Positions 1 to 8,623 of a stretch of DNA of 61,235 nucleotides are shown one piece after another; position 1 is the stretch's first letter; each line of letters starts with the position of its first letter. The notes beneath the pieces are model-generated. The model was not told the origin of the DNA. It saw only the letters and a list, made by a program, of their open reading frames with translations, and did not search any database. The DNA comes from Planctomycetota bacterium (lineage in GTDB: Bacteria; Planctomycetota; UBA11346): assembly GCA_027859175.1 (NCBI GenBank), contig JAQIBG010000084.1:1-61235 (forward strand), written 5' to 3'. The position numbers and the translations under genes are program-made.

Positions 1-1
1 C

Positions 2-574
2 GCCACCATCCCCCTCGCCACCGCCCTGCGCTGGGGCCTAGCCGAGAGCGCCATGGCCGAACTGATGCGCGGCGCCTTCCTGATGGCTCCCGAGCCAACC
101 CCCATCGACGCCGCCCTCGCCGAACAATGGGCGCGCGATCGCAGCAGCGGCATCGATCAAGAAACCACCCGGCTTGAAATTCAAGCCCGCCTGCGCCGCC
201 TGTGCGCAAGCGCCAAAGAAGTCAGCGACGATGGCTCTACCGACGTGGTCGCGCGCATGGCCAGTTGGCTCGCCGACCACCACCAAGACGACTGCAGCCT
301 CGATGACCTAGCGCGAGACGTTGGCCTGCACCCCAAATACGCATCAACACGCTTTCGCCAAGCCTGCGGCATGAGTCCATGGCAATACTTGATGCGCCTG
401 CGCATCGCCACCGCCCAGCGCCTGATGCTGACCAGCACCCACACCGTGCTCGCCATCGCGCAACAGGCCGGCTTCGGCTCCCAAGCCCGCTTCTACGCCG
501 CCTTCAAAGACGTGTGCGGCGAAGCCCCCGGCCAATGGCGCCGCCGCTACCGCGCCAAGGCGGACCATTCATAG
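2..574 (+). CDS. AraC-family transcriptional regulator, 5' end outside the window
   Basis: The reading frame is open from the first bases of the window, so the gene starts upstream and only about 190 C-terminal residues are seen. They include the double helix-turn-helix of AraC/XylS regulators: a first helix pair around SLDDLARDVGLHPKYASTRF, then MSPWQYLMRLRIATAQRLM and the second motif LAIAQQAGFGSQARFYAAFK followed by PGQWRRRYR. AraC proteins bind DNA as transcription activators, often of sugar genes. The effector domain is mostly missing, so the ligand cannot be inferred. It converges on the cation transporter gene with only about 30 bases between. Confidence 0.9.
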   Translation, partial: ATIPLATALRWGLAESAMAELMRGAFLMAPEPTPIDAALAEQWARDRSSGIDQETTRLEIQARLRRLCASAKEVSDDGSTDVVARMASWLADHHQDDCSLDDLARDVGLHPKYASTRFRQACGMSPWQYLMRLRIATAQRLMLTSTHTVLAIAQQAGFGSQARFYAAFKDVCGEAPGQWRRRYRAKADHS

Positions 575-606
575 CCAAGGTTTGTGAGTGCACCGAGGCG
601 CATCGC

Positions 607-1539
607 CTAGCCAGACGGCGGCACCGACGGGTCAGCCGAAAACCGGCCAATACGCGAGGGGTCGTCTTGCTCGGCTGGTTCGAGGTGCACGATGACATCT
701 TCGATCGGCAGTTCGCTGGCCATCAGGCGGTCTTGCACCTGGTGCCCGATCCGGTGGCCTTCAAATACGCTGGTGGCACCGGGCACCTGGACGTGAATAT
801 CGAGGTGCAGGCCAAGGCCGGCCTTACGCACACGGCATTTCTCAACCCGCACCACGCCCTCATGACTGCCTGCGATTGACCGCACCTCAGCCACCAGGCC
901 AGGATCGGCACTGCGATCCATCAAGTCATCGAGGGCGCGTTTGAGCAGACGCATGCCGTTCGCGAAAATCACACCACAGGCCAACAAGGCGGCCCAGTCG
1001 TCGGCCTGCGCGTAGTCCTCGCCGCCGATCACGGCAATCGTAATCCCGATAAACGCGGCGGCCGAGGTAATCGCGTCACCGCGGTGATGCCAGGCTTCGG
1101 CCAGCAGGCTGCGGCTGTCGAGGCGCTCACCCAGATGGCGCAGCCACCGGTACATGACTTCCTTAATGACAATCACCCCTGCCAACACGTACAGGGTCCA
1201 ACTGGCGGGCATTTCCTGCGGCACCGCGATTTCACGCACCGCCTGCACGGCGATCAGCACACCGGCACCGATAATCAATAAGGACACCGCCGCGGCCGAC
1301 AGCGTCTCAGCCTTGCCATGGCCGTAGGGGTGATCTTCGTCGGCAGGGCGTGACGCGATACGCAAGCCGCTCCACACCACCAAACCACCGAGAATATCGA
1401 CGCTGGATTCGATACCGTCGGCAACCAGCGCCCAGGACGTGCCCCACCAGCCCGCTGCCACTTTGACAACAGCGAGTACGGCGCTGATCGCGATCACCGC
1501 CCGCATCGTTCTCCGCGCTACCCGTTCCACGCGCGCCAT
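607..1539 (-). CDS. Cation diffusion facilitator (CDF) family metal transporter
   Basis: 310-residue inner-membrane protein with several hydrophobic segments in the first 210 residues and a C-terminal cytoplasmic domain of ferredoxin-like type (about 210-290), the usual CDF plan. CDF proteins export divalent metals such as Zn, Fe, Mn or Co in exchange for protons. The transport site is visible: E44-x3-D48 in TM2 (ADGIESSVD) and H151-x3-D155 in TM5 (HHRGD), with the family signature HPYGHGKAE at 70-78. Having E rather than H or D at the first TM2 position makes a zinc-specific assignment unsafe. No metal regulator is adjacent. Confidence 0.93.
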   Translation of the reverse strand: MARVERVARRTMRAVIAISAVLAVVKVAAGWWGTSWALVADGIESSVDILGGLVVWSGLRIASRPADEDHPYGHGKAETLSAAAVSLLIIGAGVLIAVQAVREIAVPQEMPASWTLYVLAGVIVIKEVMYRWLRHLGERLDSRSLLAEAWHHRGDAITSAAAFIGITIAVIGGEDYAQADDWAALLACGVIFANGMRLLKRALDDLMDRSADPGLVAEVRSIAGSHEGVVRVEKCRVRKAGLGLHLDIHVQVPGATSVFEGHRIGHQVQDRLMASELPIEDVIVHLEPAEQDDPSRIGRFSADPSVPPSG

Positions 1540-1628
1540 CCTGGACCGATGCGGGCCAGCGCAAGCGTGCGGCGTTGCACCGCAACAGGGCGGGCTACCG
1601 TTGCATCCTACCTGTGAAGGAATGCACC

Positions 1629-2624
1629 ATGGATTACCTCCCTGCTGACGAACGTTATGACGGCCGCATGGCCTACCGCCGCTGCGGCCACTCAGGACTG
1701 CACCTGCCGGCGGTGTCGCTGGGGCTGTGGCACAACTTCGGCGGGGTCGACACCCGCTCGACTGCGCGCGCCATGCTGCTGCGCGCCTTTGACCTCGGCA
1801 TCACCCATTTTGACCTAGCCAACAACTACGGCCCGCCTCCCGGATCGGCCGAAGAATGCTTTGGCGCCGTCTATGCCGCCGACCTCAAACCCTGGCGTGA
1901 CGAGTTGGTCATCTCCAGCAAGGCCGGCTACCGGATGTGGCCCGGCCCCTACGGCGAATGGGGCTCGCGCAAATACCTGGTAGCCAGCTGCGACCAAAGC
2001 CTCAAACGGATGGGGCTCGACTACCTCGATATTTTCTACCATCACCGGCCCGACCCCAACACGCCGCTGGAAGAAACCATGCAGGCGCTCGACTACATCG
2101 TGCGCTCTGGCCGCGCGCTCTACGCTGGGATCTCAAGCTACAATCCCGAGCAGACCCGCGAAGCAGCCCGCATCCTCAAAGACCTGGGCACGCCCTGCCT
2201 GATCCACCAGCCCAGCTACAGCATGCTCAACCGCTGGGTTGAAGACGGCCTCCTCACCGCGCTCGACGACACCGGCATGGGCTCAATCGTGTTCTCACCG
2301 CTGGCCCAAGGCCTGCTGACCAACAAATACCTCGGCGGTATCCCGGCCGACAGCCGCGCCAAAAAGGCCCACGGCTTCCTCAAAGAAGACCGCATCACGC
2401 CGGAACTCCTGCGCACCATCACCACCCTCAATGCCATCGCCGAAGCCCGCCAGGCCAGCCTAGCCCAACTCGCGATCCTCTGGGTCTTGCGTCACCCCCA
2501 AGTCACCAGCGCCCTGATCGGCGCGAGCAAAGTCAGCCAAATCGAAGACATCGCCGCCATCTGCCAACAAGACCCCCTCAGCAACGACGAATGCGCCGCC
2601 ATCGAAGCCGCCCTTAAAGCCTGA
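1629..2624 (+). CDS. yghZ: Aldo/keto reductase, YghZ/L-glyceraldehyde 3-phosphate reductase type
   Basis: 331-residue NADPH-dependent TIM-barrel oxidoreductase closely resembling E. coli YghZ (Gpr), which reduces L-glyceraldehyde 3-phosphate and methylglyoxal. The near-identical stretch LGITHFDLANNYGPPPGSAE and the catalytic tetrad D62, Y67, K98, H139 are present, as is the C-terminal LIGAS cofactor motif. The frame is open to 1575, but the ATG at 1629 is preferred: AAGGA at 1617-1621 lies 7 bases upstream and the protein then starts like its relatives. It stands alone on this strand. Its stop is followed by the repeat element at 2.65 kb. Confidence 0.94.
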   Translation: MDYLPADERYDGRMAYRRCGHSGLHLPAVSLGLWHNFGGVDTRSTARAMLLRAFDLGITHFDLANNYGPPPGSAEECFGAVYAADLKPWRDELVISSKAGYRMWPGPYGEWGSRKYLVASCDQSLKRMGLDYLDIFYHHRPDPNTPLEETMQALDYIVRSGRALYAGISSYNPEQTREAARILKDLGTPCLIHQPSYSMLNRWVEDGLLTALDDTGMGSIVFSPLAQGLLTNKYLGGIPADSRAKKAHGFLKEDRITPELLRTITTLNAIAEARQASLAQLAILWVLRHPQVTSALIGASKVSQIEDIAAICQQDPLSNDECAAIEAALKA

Positions 2625-2652
2625 GCCTATAGTCCTGAGTCATGCCCGGTTG

Positions 2653-2960
2653 TTTTACGCCAGGGCGCCAGGGCGCCAGGGCGCCAGGGCGCCAGAGGAT
2701 TGAGAGTTGGGGACAGCTCGGGTATGGTCCCGGAGTCTGCAGCGCGACATTCGTTATGGATGCGCCCACAAAGCCTGATCCTACTGCCCGGTGATTCTAC
2801 GCCAGGGCGCCAGGGGTTGAGGGCCGGGAATAGCTCGGGCATGGTCCGGGGTCTGCAGCGCGGCGATCATTATCGATGCCACCTCAACGCCCGATCGACG
2901 CGCAGACCTCAACCACACTACTCCCCTGGCGTCCTGGCGCCCTGGCGTCCTGGCGTAAAA
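2653..2960. repeat. Octamer-bounded inverted-repeat element A
   Basis: Left end: TTTT followed by five tandem octamers ACGCCAGG/GCGCCAGG (2657-2696). Right end: four tandem octamers of the reverse complement, CCTGGCGT/CCTGGCGC (2925-2956), followed by AAAA (2957-2960), so the ends form a long inverted repeat. The interior holds two imperfect direct copies of a core (2714-2746 and 2832-2862, both AGCTCGGG.ATGGTCC...GTCTGCAGCGCG), and the second copy carries its own ACGCCAGG octamers at 2800-2815. It lies between convergent genes; its right end encodes the last residues of the hydroxylase gene. Same architecture as four other loci in this window. Confidence 0.85.
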
Positions 2961-3733
2961 TCTGAGGAACTACCATCGCTCAGCCCATAGCGTCGTATGG
3001 GGAGGATGAGGCTTGCGAGGAAGCTCCAGGGGGCGCCGGGGAGGCCGATGCGGACGGTGCTTTGATTGGCGATGGATAGGCTGCGGTGGAGGCGGTCCCA
3101 GCACGAGAGCACCACGCCGTAGTTGGCGTCGCCTTCGTGGCGTTGCTCTGAGTGGTGGCTGCCGTGGATGGCGGGGGTCACCAGCACGACTTGCAGAACT
3201 CGTTCGAGGCGCGCGCCCAGGCGCCAGTTGGCGTGGTGGAACAACACCGCAGCCTGGAAAATACTTTCGTAGATCAGGTAGGCGTCGAGCGCGATGCCGA
3301 TCAGGGCGATCTGGGCAATGCGCACAGCGGCCGACAGGGCCAGTTCGCCGATGTGAAAGCGCAGCGCGGTGCTGACACCACAATCGGGATCGGCGTGGTG
3401 CATGGCGTGAAAGCGCCACAGCAGCGGCACGCGATGGTTAGCGCGGTGCCACCAGTAGAAGGTCCAGTCGAGCAGCAGCGCACCGAGCACACCCTCTACC
3501 ACCGGATGCCACTGCACGAGGCCGAGGAGTCCGCCGGCGCCCGGCTGCGTGGCCAAGGTCCAATTCGCCACCGGCTTGACTAGCAATGCCGCCACCGCCA
3601 CCGCGAGCATGGCCAAGGCGGCGTTGGTTACCGCTCGGCGCCACCATGGGCCACGCCACGGGCGGGCCGGCCAGCGCCATTGCAGCAGCAATAAGGCACA
3701 GGCCCAGACTGCGATGACAAGCGGCGCCCACAT
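2918..3733 (-). CDS. Sterol desaturase / fatty acid hydroxylase family membrane enzyme
   Basis: 271-residue integral membrane protein of the FA_hydroxylase superfamily, di-iron enzymes that hydroxylate or desaturate lipids at the membrane face. Histidine clusters are at H96/H100 (WWHRANHR), H109/H112/H113 (FHAMHH), H166/H167 (FHHANW) and H190/H193/H194 (HGSHHSEQ). The frame runs open to 4180 over the GH4 gene, so the N terminus is uncertain; ATG at 3733 starts a good first TM segment, but GTG at 3757 with a GGGA 6 bases upstream is an alternative. The C-terminal residues SDFTPGRQGARTPGE are translated from octamer repeats of element A, so its end was probably replaced or extended by the repeat. 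The substrate is unknown. Confidence 0.87.
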   Translation of the reverse strand: MWAPLVIAVWACALLLLQWRWPARPWRGPWWRRAVTNAALAMLAVAVAALLVKPVANWTLATQPGAGGLLGLVQWHPVVEGVLGALLLDWTFYWWHRANHRVPLLWRFHAMHHADPDCGVSTALRFHIGELALSAAVRIAQIALIGIALDAYLIYESIFQAAVLFHHANWRLGARLERVLQVVLVTPAIHGSHHSEQRHEGDANYGVVLSCWDRLHRSLSIANQSTVRIGLPGAPWSFLASLILPIRRYGLSDGSSSDFTPGRQGARTPGE

Positions 3734-3841
3734 GGGCACCGGTATACGTGACGCCACGCGCAGTCCCAACACGATCCTGCGTGCATAGCGATGAACGCAC
3801 CCAGCCCACGAGCGCGTAGCATGGGTGGCTGGAGCATCAGC

Positions 3842-5110
3842 ATGAAACTCGTTGTCCTTGGCGCCGGAAGCTACGTCTTTGCCCCCACCGTGATCATTGA
3901 TGCTTATGCCCGGCTTGGGCGCGGCGATATCGACCTGGCCCTGGTTGATCTCAACCACCAAGCAGCCACCACCATAGCCGGCGTAGCCACGCGCATTGCC
4001 GCCAACGCCGGACTGAATCCGCGCATCAGCGCGCACACCCAGATCGCCGAAGCCCTGCCCGGGGCTGACATGGTGATCTGCTGTGCCGCGATTCAGGGCC
4101 AACAACGCTTCGCGCGCGATGCCGCTCTGCTTCAGGCGCATGGCCTCGGCGGTCTCGCCTATAGCCTGCGCTCGATCCACCTAGTTCTCGACCTGTGCGC
4201 GCAAATGTGGCAGTTGTGCCCCCAGGCCTGGTTGCTCGACGTCACCAATCCGATGCCGCGCGTGGTCACCGCCGCGTGGCGCTACGGCGGCGTACGCAGC
4301 ATTGGCTTTAGTAACGCCGCCTGGGGCAGCAGCACCGGCCACCAGCGACCGGCAACCGCACTCGGACGCAGCCCCGATGAATTAATCACCACCAGCGCCG
4401 GGCTCAATCATTTCGCGTGGCTACTGGACCTACGCGAGCGCGCCACCGGTCGCGACCTGCTCGGCGAGCTCGAGCACCTGGTAGCCAGCGGTACCACTAC
4501 CGCCTTCGGTAAGGGTGAGATCGCCAGTCAATGGCTGCAGCGTTACGGCGCCATAGCGATGTCGGGCACAAGTCATCAGAGCGAGTGGATCAGCGACGCC
4601 GCAGCCAGTGCTCACAGTCCTTTCCATGGCGATCCCGCTGAGCGCGAAGCCGCCTGGGCCGACCTCGCCGCCATCGCCGCCGGCACCCGCAGCTGGCAAG
4701 ACGCTGCGATCACGCATAGCTGGGAACACCCGGTGGCCGTAGCCTGCGCCCTGCACGATGGCACCGACCTGAGCATCGACATGGCCAACGTGCCTAATGA
4801 CGGACACCTGCCGCAATTGCCGGCGGGGGCCATCATCGAAGCACCGATCAGCTGTGCCGGCGGCAGCCTAAGCCCAGGCACTGGACTCCGCCTCCCAGGC
4901 CAAGTGGCCGCCATCTGCCAGCAGGTTAGCGCGGTTCATGAGCTGTTAGCCGAGGGTGCGGCACGCGCCAGCATCACCCACCTGCATCAGGCTATCAACC
5001 GCGACCCGGCCATTCCCGAGACTCAGCGTGACGCCGCGCACACCGTTCTCCCACTCCTGGTCCGCGAGCATGCCGACATCCTTGGCTGGGAACCAAGCCT
5101 GAGCGCATGA
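3842..5110 (+). CDS. Glycoside hydrolase family 4-like protein (NAD-dependent alpha-glucosidase/galactosidase type)
   Basis: 422 residues. GH4 enzymes cleave glycosides by an NAD+- and metal-dependent redox mechanism in the cytoplasm. Seen here: N-terminal Rossmann motif VVLGAGSYVF (4-13), the NPM motif at 136-138 (DVTNPMP) and the metal-ligand histidine in GLNHFAW (H190). The other metal ligand of the family, the Cys of GFC, is Ser here (GFS, S157). The protein may use a different metal geometry, or be inactive or altered. ATG 3842 is chosen over 3791 because GGAG at 3831-3834 precedes it and MKLVVLGAG is the normal family start. An AraC regulator follows. Confidence 0.87.
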   Translation: MKLVVLGAGSYVFAPTVIIDAYARLGRGDIDLALVDLNHQAATTIAGVATRIAANAGLNPRISAHTQIAEALPGADMVICCAAIQGQQRFARDAALLQAHGLGGLAYSLRSIHLVLDLCAQMWQLCPQAWLLDVTNPMPRVVTAAWRYGGVRSIGFSNAAWGSSTGHQRPATALGRSPDELITTSAGLNHFAWLLDLRERATGRDLLGELEHLVASGTTTAFGKGEIASQWLQRYGAIAMSGTSHQSEWISDAAASAHSPFHGDPAEREAAWADLAAIAAGTRSWQDAAITHSWEHPVAVACALHDGTDLSIDMANVPNDGHLPQLPAGAIIEAPISCAGGSLSPGTGLRLPGQVAAICQQVSAVHELLAEGAARASITHLHQAINRDPAIPETQRDAAHTVLPLLVREHADILGWEPSLSA

Positions 5111-5183
5111 GAGTAGACGCCTTAGCCGCGTCAGAATCCAACGCGCTGGAAAAGGTGTTCTTGAGCCAACGCCCCCATTCAAC

Positions 5184-5202
5184 AGGCGGCAAGAAGCCGC
5201 CT
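5184..5202 (+). terminator. Possible terminator hairpin after the GH4-like gene
   Basis: AGGCGGC - AAGAA - GCCGCCT, a 7-bp perfect stem with a 5-base loop 73 bases after the stop at 5110 and 33 bases before the AraC start. There is no U tract, so intrinsic termination is only possible, not shown. Confidence 0.35.
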
Positions 5203-5235
5203 TGCCCTCGCCGCAGGCGGTGATCCGATTCAGGG

Positions 5236-6099
5236 ATGCCGCGCAAGGCGCTCCCCGCCGCACTGATCAACATCCCGCACATCGCCGCTGGCCCAGCGCT
5301 ATTGGCCAGCGCCGGCTATCACGGCTTTGGCACCGCCATCGTGTCGCATCCGCGCACGGCCACATGTTGGCATATTATTTGTCAACTCGAGCGGCCCGCG
5401 CGCTGGTGCCATAACGATGGCACCCTCCTGCTCCGGCCCGGGCACCTGTGCGTGATTGAACCGGGGCACACTTTTCACGGCGCCGACGGGATTGACCATC
5501 CCAACGCCCATTGTTGGTTCAATGTCGACCCCACGGTCGCCAGCCGTCACGATCGCAGCGTGCTGCACGGTGCCGACCGCCACGCCTTGCATGCCGCCTT
5601 GCGCGCAGGCGCGGGGCGCTGCCATCCCTTTACCGGTGATCTCGCCCAGGCCCTGCGTGACCTGGTGGGCCTGTTACCACCAAGCGCCACGCCCTATGCC
5701 AAGGCCACGTTGAACCTTGCCCTCGACCGAGTGCTCGTGGGCATTGCCGTGAGTCTGGGTGGCGAGGCGCCGCCCAGCGCCGACCACGCGGTGCAAACGG
5801 CGCTCGGTATTATTGAACACAACGTCCTATTGGGTGAGAAGGTTTCGGTCAGCGACCTCGCGGCGGCCAGCAAACTCAGCGCCACCGTGTTTTCGCGCCG
5901 CTTCAAGGCCGCAACCGGCCGCCCACCGGCCGAGTTTGTGATCTGGCGCCGCGCGCGCCTCGCCATCGCCCATCCGCAACGCGGGGCCACGGTCACCGCC
6001 GCAGCTATCGACACCGGCTTTAGCTCCTCACAACACTTCGCAACCTGCTGCCGCCGCTTATTCAGGCGCAGCCCCAGCGCACTGGCACAAGAACCATGA
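5236..6099 (+). CDS. AraC-family transcriptional regulator with cupin-like sensor domain
   Basis: 287 residues. The N-terminal half has the arabinose-binding cupin look (LLLRPGHLCVIEPGHTFHG, then NAHCWFNVD). The C-terminal 100 residues carry two helix-turn-helix motifs (VSDLAAASKLSATVFSRRFK and the AAIDTGFSSSQHFATCCRR region). An in-frame TGA at 5221 forces the start to ATG 5236, which has a poor ribosome binding site. The stop overlaps the start of the Omp85-like gene by ATGA, so the two are translationally coupled. With GH4 upstream and a GH43-like gene nearby, a role in local sugar-gene control is likely but inferred. Confidence 0.9.
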   Translation: MPRKALPAALINIPHIAAGPALLASAGYHGFGTAIVSHPRTATCWHIICQLERPARWCHNDGTLLLRPGHLCVIEPGHTFHGADGIDHPNAHCWFNVDPTVASRHDRSVLHGADRHALHAALRAGAGRCHPFTGDLAQALRDLVGLLPPSATPYAKATLNLALDRVLVGIAVSLGGEAPPSADHAVQTALGIIEHNVLLGEKVSVSDLAAASKLSATVFSRRFKAATGRPPAEFVIWRRARLAIAHPQRGATVTAAAIDTGFSSSQHFATCCRRLFRRSPSALAQEP

Positions 6100-7336
6100 G
6101 CATGAAGCACTGTCTTCTGTCCGCTGTGCTGTGCTCGGGTATCAGCGCCGCCGAAACCGATGTGCCGTTGAGCGGTGGCGGCAATGGCTGGGCATTATTA
6201 CCGCACGCCTTCTACACCGATTCTTACGGACTCGCTGGCGGCGGCGCTGGCATTCACACCACGAACGATTCGCCGAGTGCCGGTTCATCACCGCCTTGGC
6301 TGGCACTAACGACACGGTGGCGGCCTATGCCGGTATCGTCGACTATCGCCCCTTCGCCGAGAGCGATCCCGGCCTCGATGTCAGCGCCTTGGGCGGCCGG
6401 GGCAACTTCGGCACGCAACGTATCTACACCAGCGCCAACCCAATGCCACGCGCCGATCGTGCCGGCACCAATGAATCAAACCGCGATAATCGCCTCGAAG
6501 GCAGTGGGCATGACGGATTCGCCGAAGGCCAAATCCGTTGGTTGCTGCCGCTGCTCGACGGCACCCACAACCGCATAGGCAATCTTCACGATCGCGGTGG
6601 CACCGCTCCACCCCCGATCCGGGCCGGTTTGATCCGCGGCCAAGCTGAGATATTCACCCGCGACCTGTCGGTGGCTGACGAGGGCCAGACTCAAAGTTTT
6701 GCGACCTTCGGCGGACGCCTCAACCTGAGCTTCGACACCCGCGATAACGAACTCAATCCCACCCGTGGCATTCTTCTGCAGACAGGAGTCAGCGCCGATC
6801 CGGGCTGGGCCGATGACGGCGATTCGTGGTGGACGCTTGAAGGCGAGGCCAGCGGCTTTGCCCCGCTGCCACTTGGTCAGTCGTTTCTCCGGCGCCTGGT
6901 GATCGGCGCCGGACTGTGGACCATCGACACGCCAAGCTGGGATGAGGCGCCCGACGGCACCATCACGCATCGCCCACCGCCTTTCGACGGCGCCAAACTC
7001 GGCGGCTTCGACCACCTCCGCGCCTATAGTTTCAACCGTTTCAATGATCGCGCTGCTTGGCACTTCACCCTCGAACTGCGCGCCATGCCTGACTTCGATC
7101 CTGAAATCCGCCTGCCCTACATCGGCTCTATCGGCATTGTTTGGTGGCTAGTGGTGCTGTTTACCGAAATCGGCCGCGTTGCTCCCGAGTGGAACCCAGA
7201 AACCTTCATCGACGACCCGCGCATGGACATTGGCCTCGGACTGCGCGCCTTGGTGTTTGGCGGCTTACTACGTGGCGACCTCGCCTATGGCGACGAAGGC
7301 GTTGGCCTCAAATTCATGGTCGGTCACGCGTTCTAG
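6096..7336 (+). pseudogene. Omp85/BamA-type surface antigen barrel protein, frameshifted
   Basis: The signal peptide and first strands (MSMKHCLLSAVLCSGISAAE..., then HAFYTDSYGLAGGGAGIH) are read from 6096, but the rest of the barrel is in the frame one base back, from about 6280 (RFITALAGTNDTVAAYAG) to the stop at 7336. The break is within about 6262-6290 and equals one missing base. I see no slippery heptamer there, so this is a broken gene or a sequence error, not obvious recoding. The second part has bacterial surface antigen features: LNLSFDTRDNELNPTRG, KLGGFDHLRAYSFNRF and a terminal aromatic strand ending in F. Such barrels sit in the outer membrane. The start overlaps the regulator stop by 4 bases. 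Confidence 0.8.
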
Positions 7337-8484
7337 TCTTCAAATAATTCGGCGATCCCAATCGCCTCTTCGCCGCAGCCGGTGTAGAGCAGGTACAGGC
7401 GCCCCTCTTCCTCATAGAGGCACGGGTCGCGCAATTGGTTAACGCCCTCGGCACTGCCACTGCGCGAGATCCTGATACTGCCATCTGGTTCAAGAATACC
7501 GGCACCCTCCCAGGGCATTTCGGGCGCGAGTATCTCCAGGTCACGCGCCAGCAGCTGCCAGCGCGCTGGATCGGGCTCGCTCGCGTCGATCTGCGCCAAT
7601 TGAATGCGCTCAGGTGCATCGGGGCGACAAGAATAGAACACATCAATCCGAGTACCAACCAGGCGGAATGCCACATGGCGCGGCAGATGCTTCGCATCAT
7701 GCGCGCCCGCGGGCACCGGGTCGCGCTGGAATGACGCAGCCAAGGCCATCGGCACCAACTGCCACACACGTTCGCCGCCGGGATGCGGCTCGGCCTGCCA
7801 CAGCGCATCATCAACAATGTGGCGCGGTGCCTGTGGCGCTAACCAGAGCTCACCACAGACACTGACCGCCCACGTGCGGCCATGCAAGGCGAACACCCGA
7901 AGATACGGGCGGCCCAAAACGTAGGAACGCAAGCCATGTCCGTCAGCGCGCGCATTGGCCACGCCGTTGAAGTCAAGACCATCGGCACTAGTCGCCACAA
8001 AGCTCTGCTGACCATGACTGGCATCCTGCCACCGGCACGGAGCGTGCAGATACATCACGATGCGCTGCTGCTCGTCGTCGACATGAACATCCGGCGACGC
8101 AAGGTGCTCGATCATGGTTAATCCCAGCGCCAAATGCACCTGAGCCTTTCCTCCAAGGGCACGGCGCTCGGGATTATGACAGTCCATGTCCAACACTCCG
8201 CGCTGCTCACCCACGGCCACACCGGTGCGATAGAGCTGCCATGGACCCGTGAGATCCTCAGCCCAAGCCATCCGAATATATTCACCCTGATGATGGGCAA
8301 AATAGCAGTAGTAGCGAGCCCGTGGGTCAGCCCTGCGTTCAGGCGTAATCCAATCGGGCACCTTGATCAGGCTCGGACCGTTAACGTTGCGGGCCTCGTG
8401 CTCGTCGCCGCCGGCAGCGCGCACCATGGCGCGGGTGATGATCGGCTCGCCTTCATTGAGCCGCTGGGCACGGTAGACACTCAT
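7333..8484 (-). CDS. GH43-like five-bladed beta-propeller protein
   Basis: 383 residues, no signal peptide. Blade-like repeats include NGPSLIKVPDWI, RYYCYFAHHQGEYIRMAWAE, LTGPWQLYRTG and the closing LRDPCLYEEEGRLYLLYTGC. This pattern is usual in families of the GH43/GH62/GH130 propeller group, which act on arabinosides, xylosides or mannosides. The catalytic Asp/Glu trio cannot be assigned confidently by eye, and the protein may be a family-unassigned relative. It converges on the Omp85-like gene with a 4-base overlap: the palindrome CTAG at 7333-7336 provides the TAG stop of both genes. It may form a cytoplasmic sugar pathway with the GH4-like protein. Confidence 0.72.
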   Translation of the reverse strand: MSVYRAQRLNEGEPIITRAMVRAAGGDEHEARNVNGPSLIKVPDWITPERRADPRARYYCYFAHHQGEYIRMAWAEDLTGPWQLYRTGVAVGEQRGVLDMDCHNPERRALGGKAQVHLALGLTMIEHLASPDVHVDDEQQRIVMYLHAPCRWQDASHGQQSFVATSADGLDFNGVANARADGHGLRSYVLGRPYLRVFALHGRTWAVSVCGELWLAPQAPRHIVDDALWQAEPHPGGERVWQLVPMALAASFQRDPVPAGAHDAKHLPRHVAFRLVGTRIDVFYSCRPDAPERIQLAQIDASEPDPARWQLLARDLEILAPEMPWEGAGILEPDGSIRISRSGSAEGVNQLRDPCLYEEEGRLYLLYTGCGEEAIGIAELFED

Positions 8485-8559
8485 AGAAGGTGAGTCTGCG
8501 CGAGCACACAGTCGAGACTAGCCGAAGATGCCAAAGTGCCGACCGTGCTGCCACACAAG

Positions 8560-8592
8560 GAAGCCGCCCTGCGGCTTGCGTAGAGCGGCTTC
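8560..8592 (-). terminator. Hairpin downstream of the beta-helix gene
   Basis: GAAGCCGC (8560-8567) pairs with GCGGCTTC (8585-8592); an alternative inner hairpin GCCGC-CCT-GCGGC lies within it. It is 32 bases past the minus-strand stop at 8624. No clear U tract. Confidence 0.4.
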
Positions 8593-8623
8593 AGCAGTGC
8601 TGGGGTGATGCTGCGGCGGACTC

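Noticed and set aside
2653..2960. Short repeats at 2.65 kb as a CRISPR array
   Set aside because: The units are 8 bases in direct contact with no spacers, and the ends are inverted; no cas genes are near.
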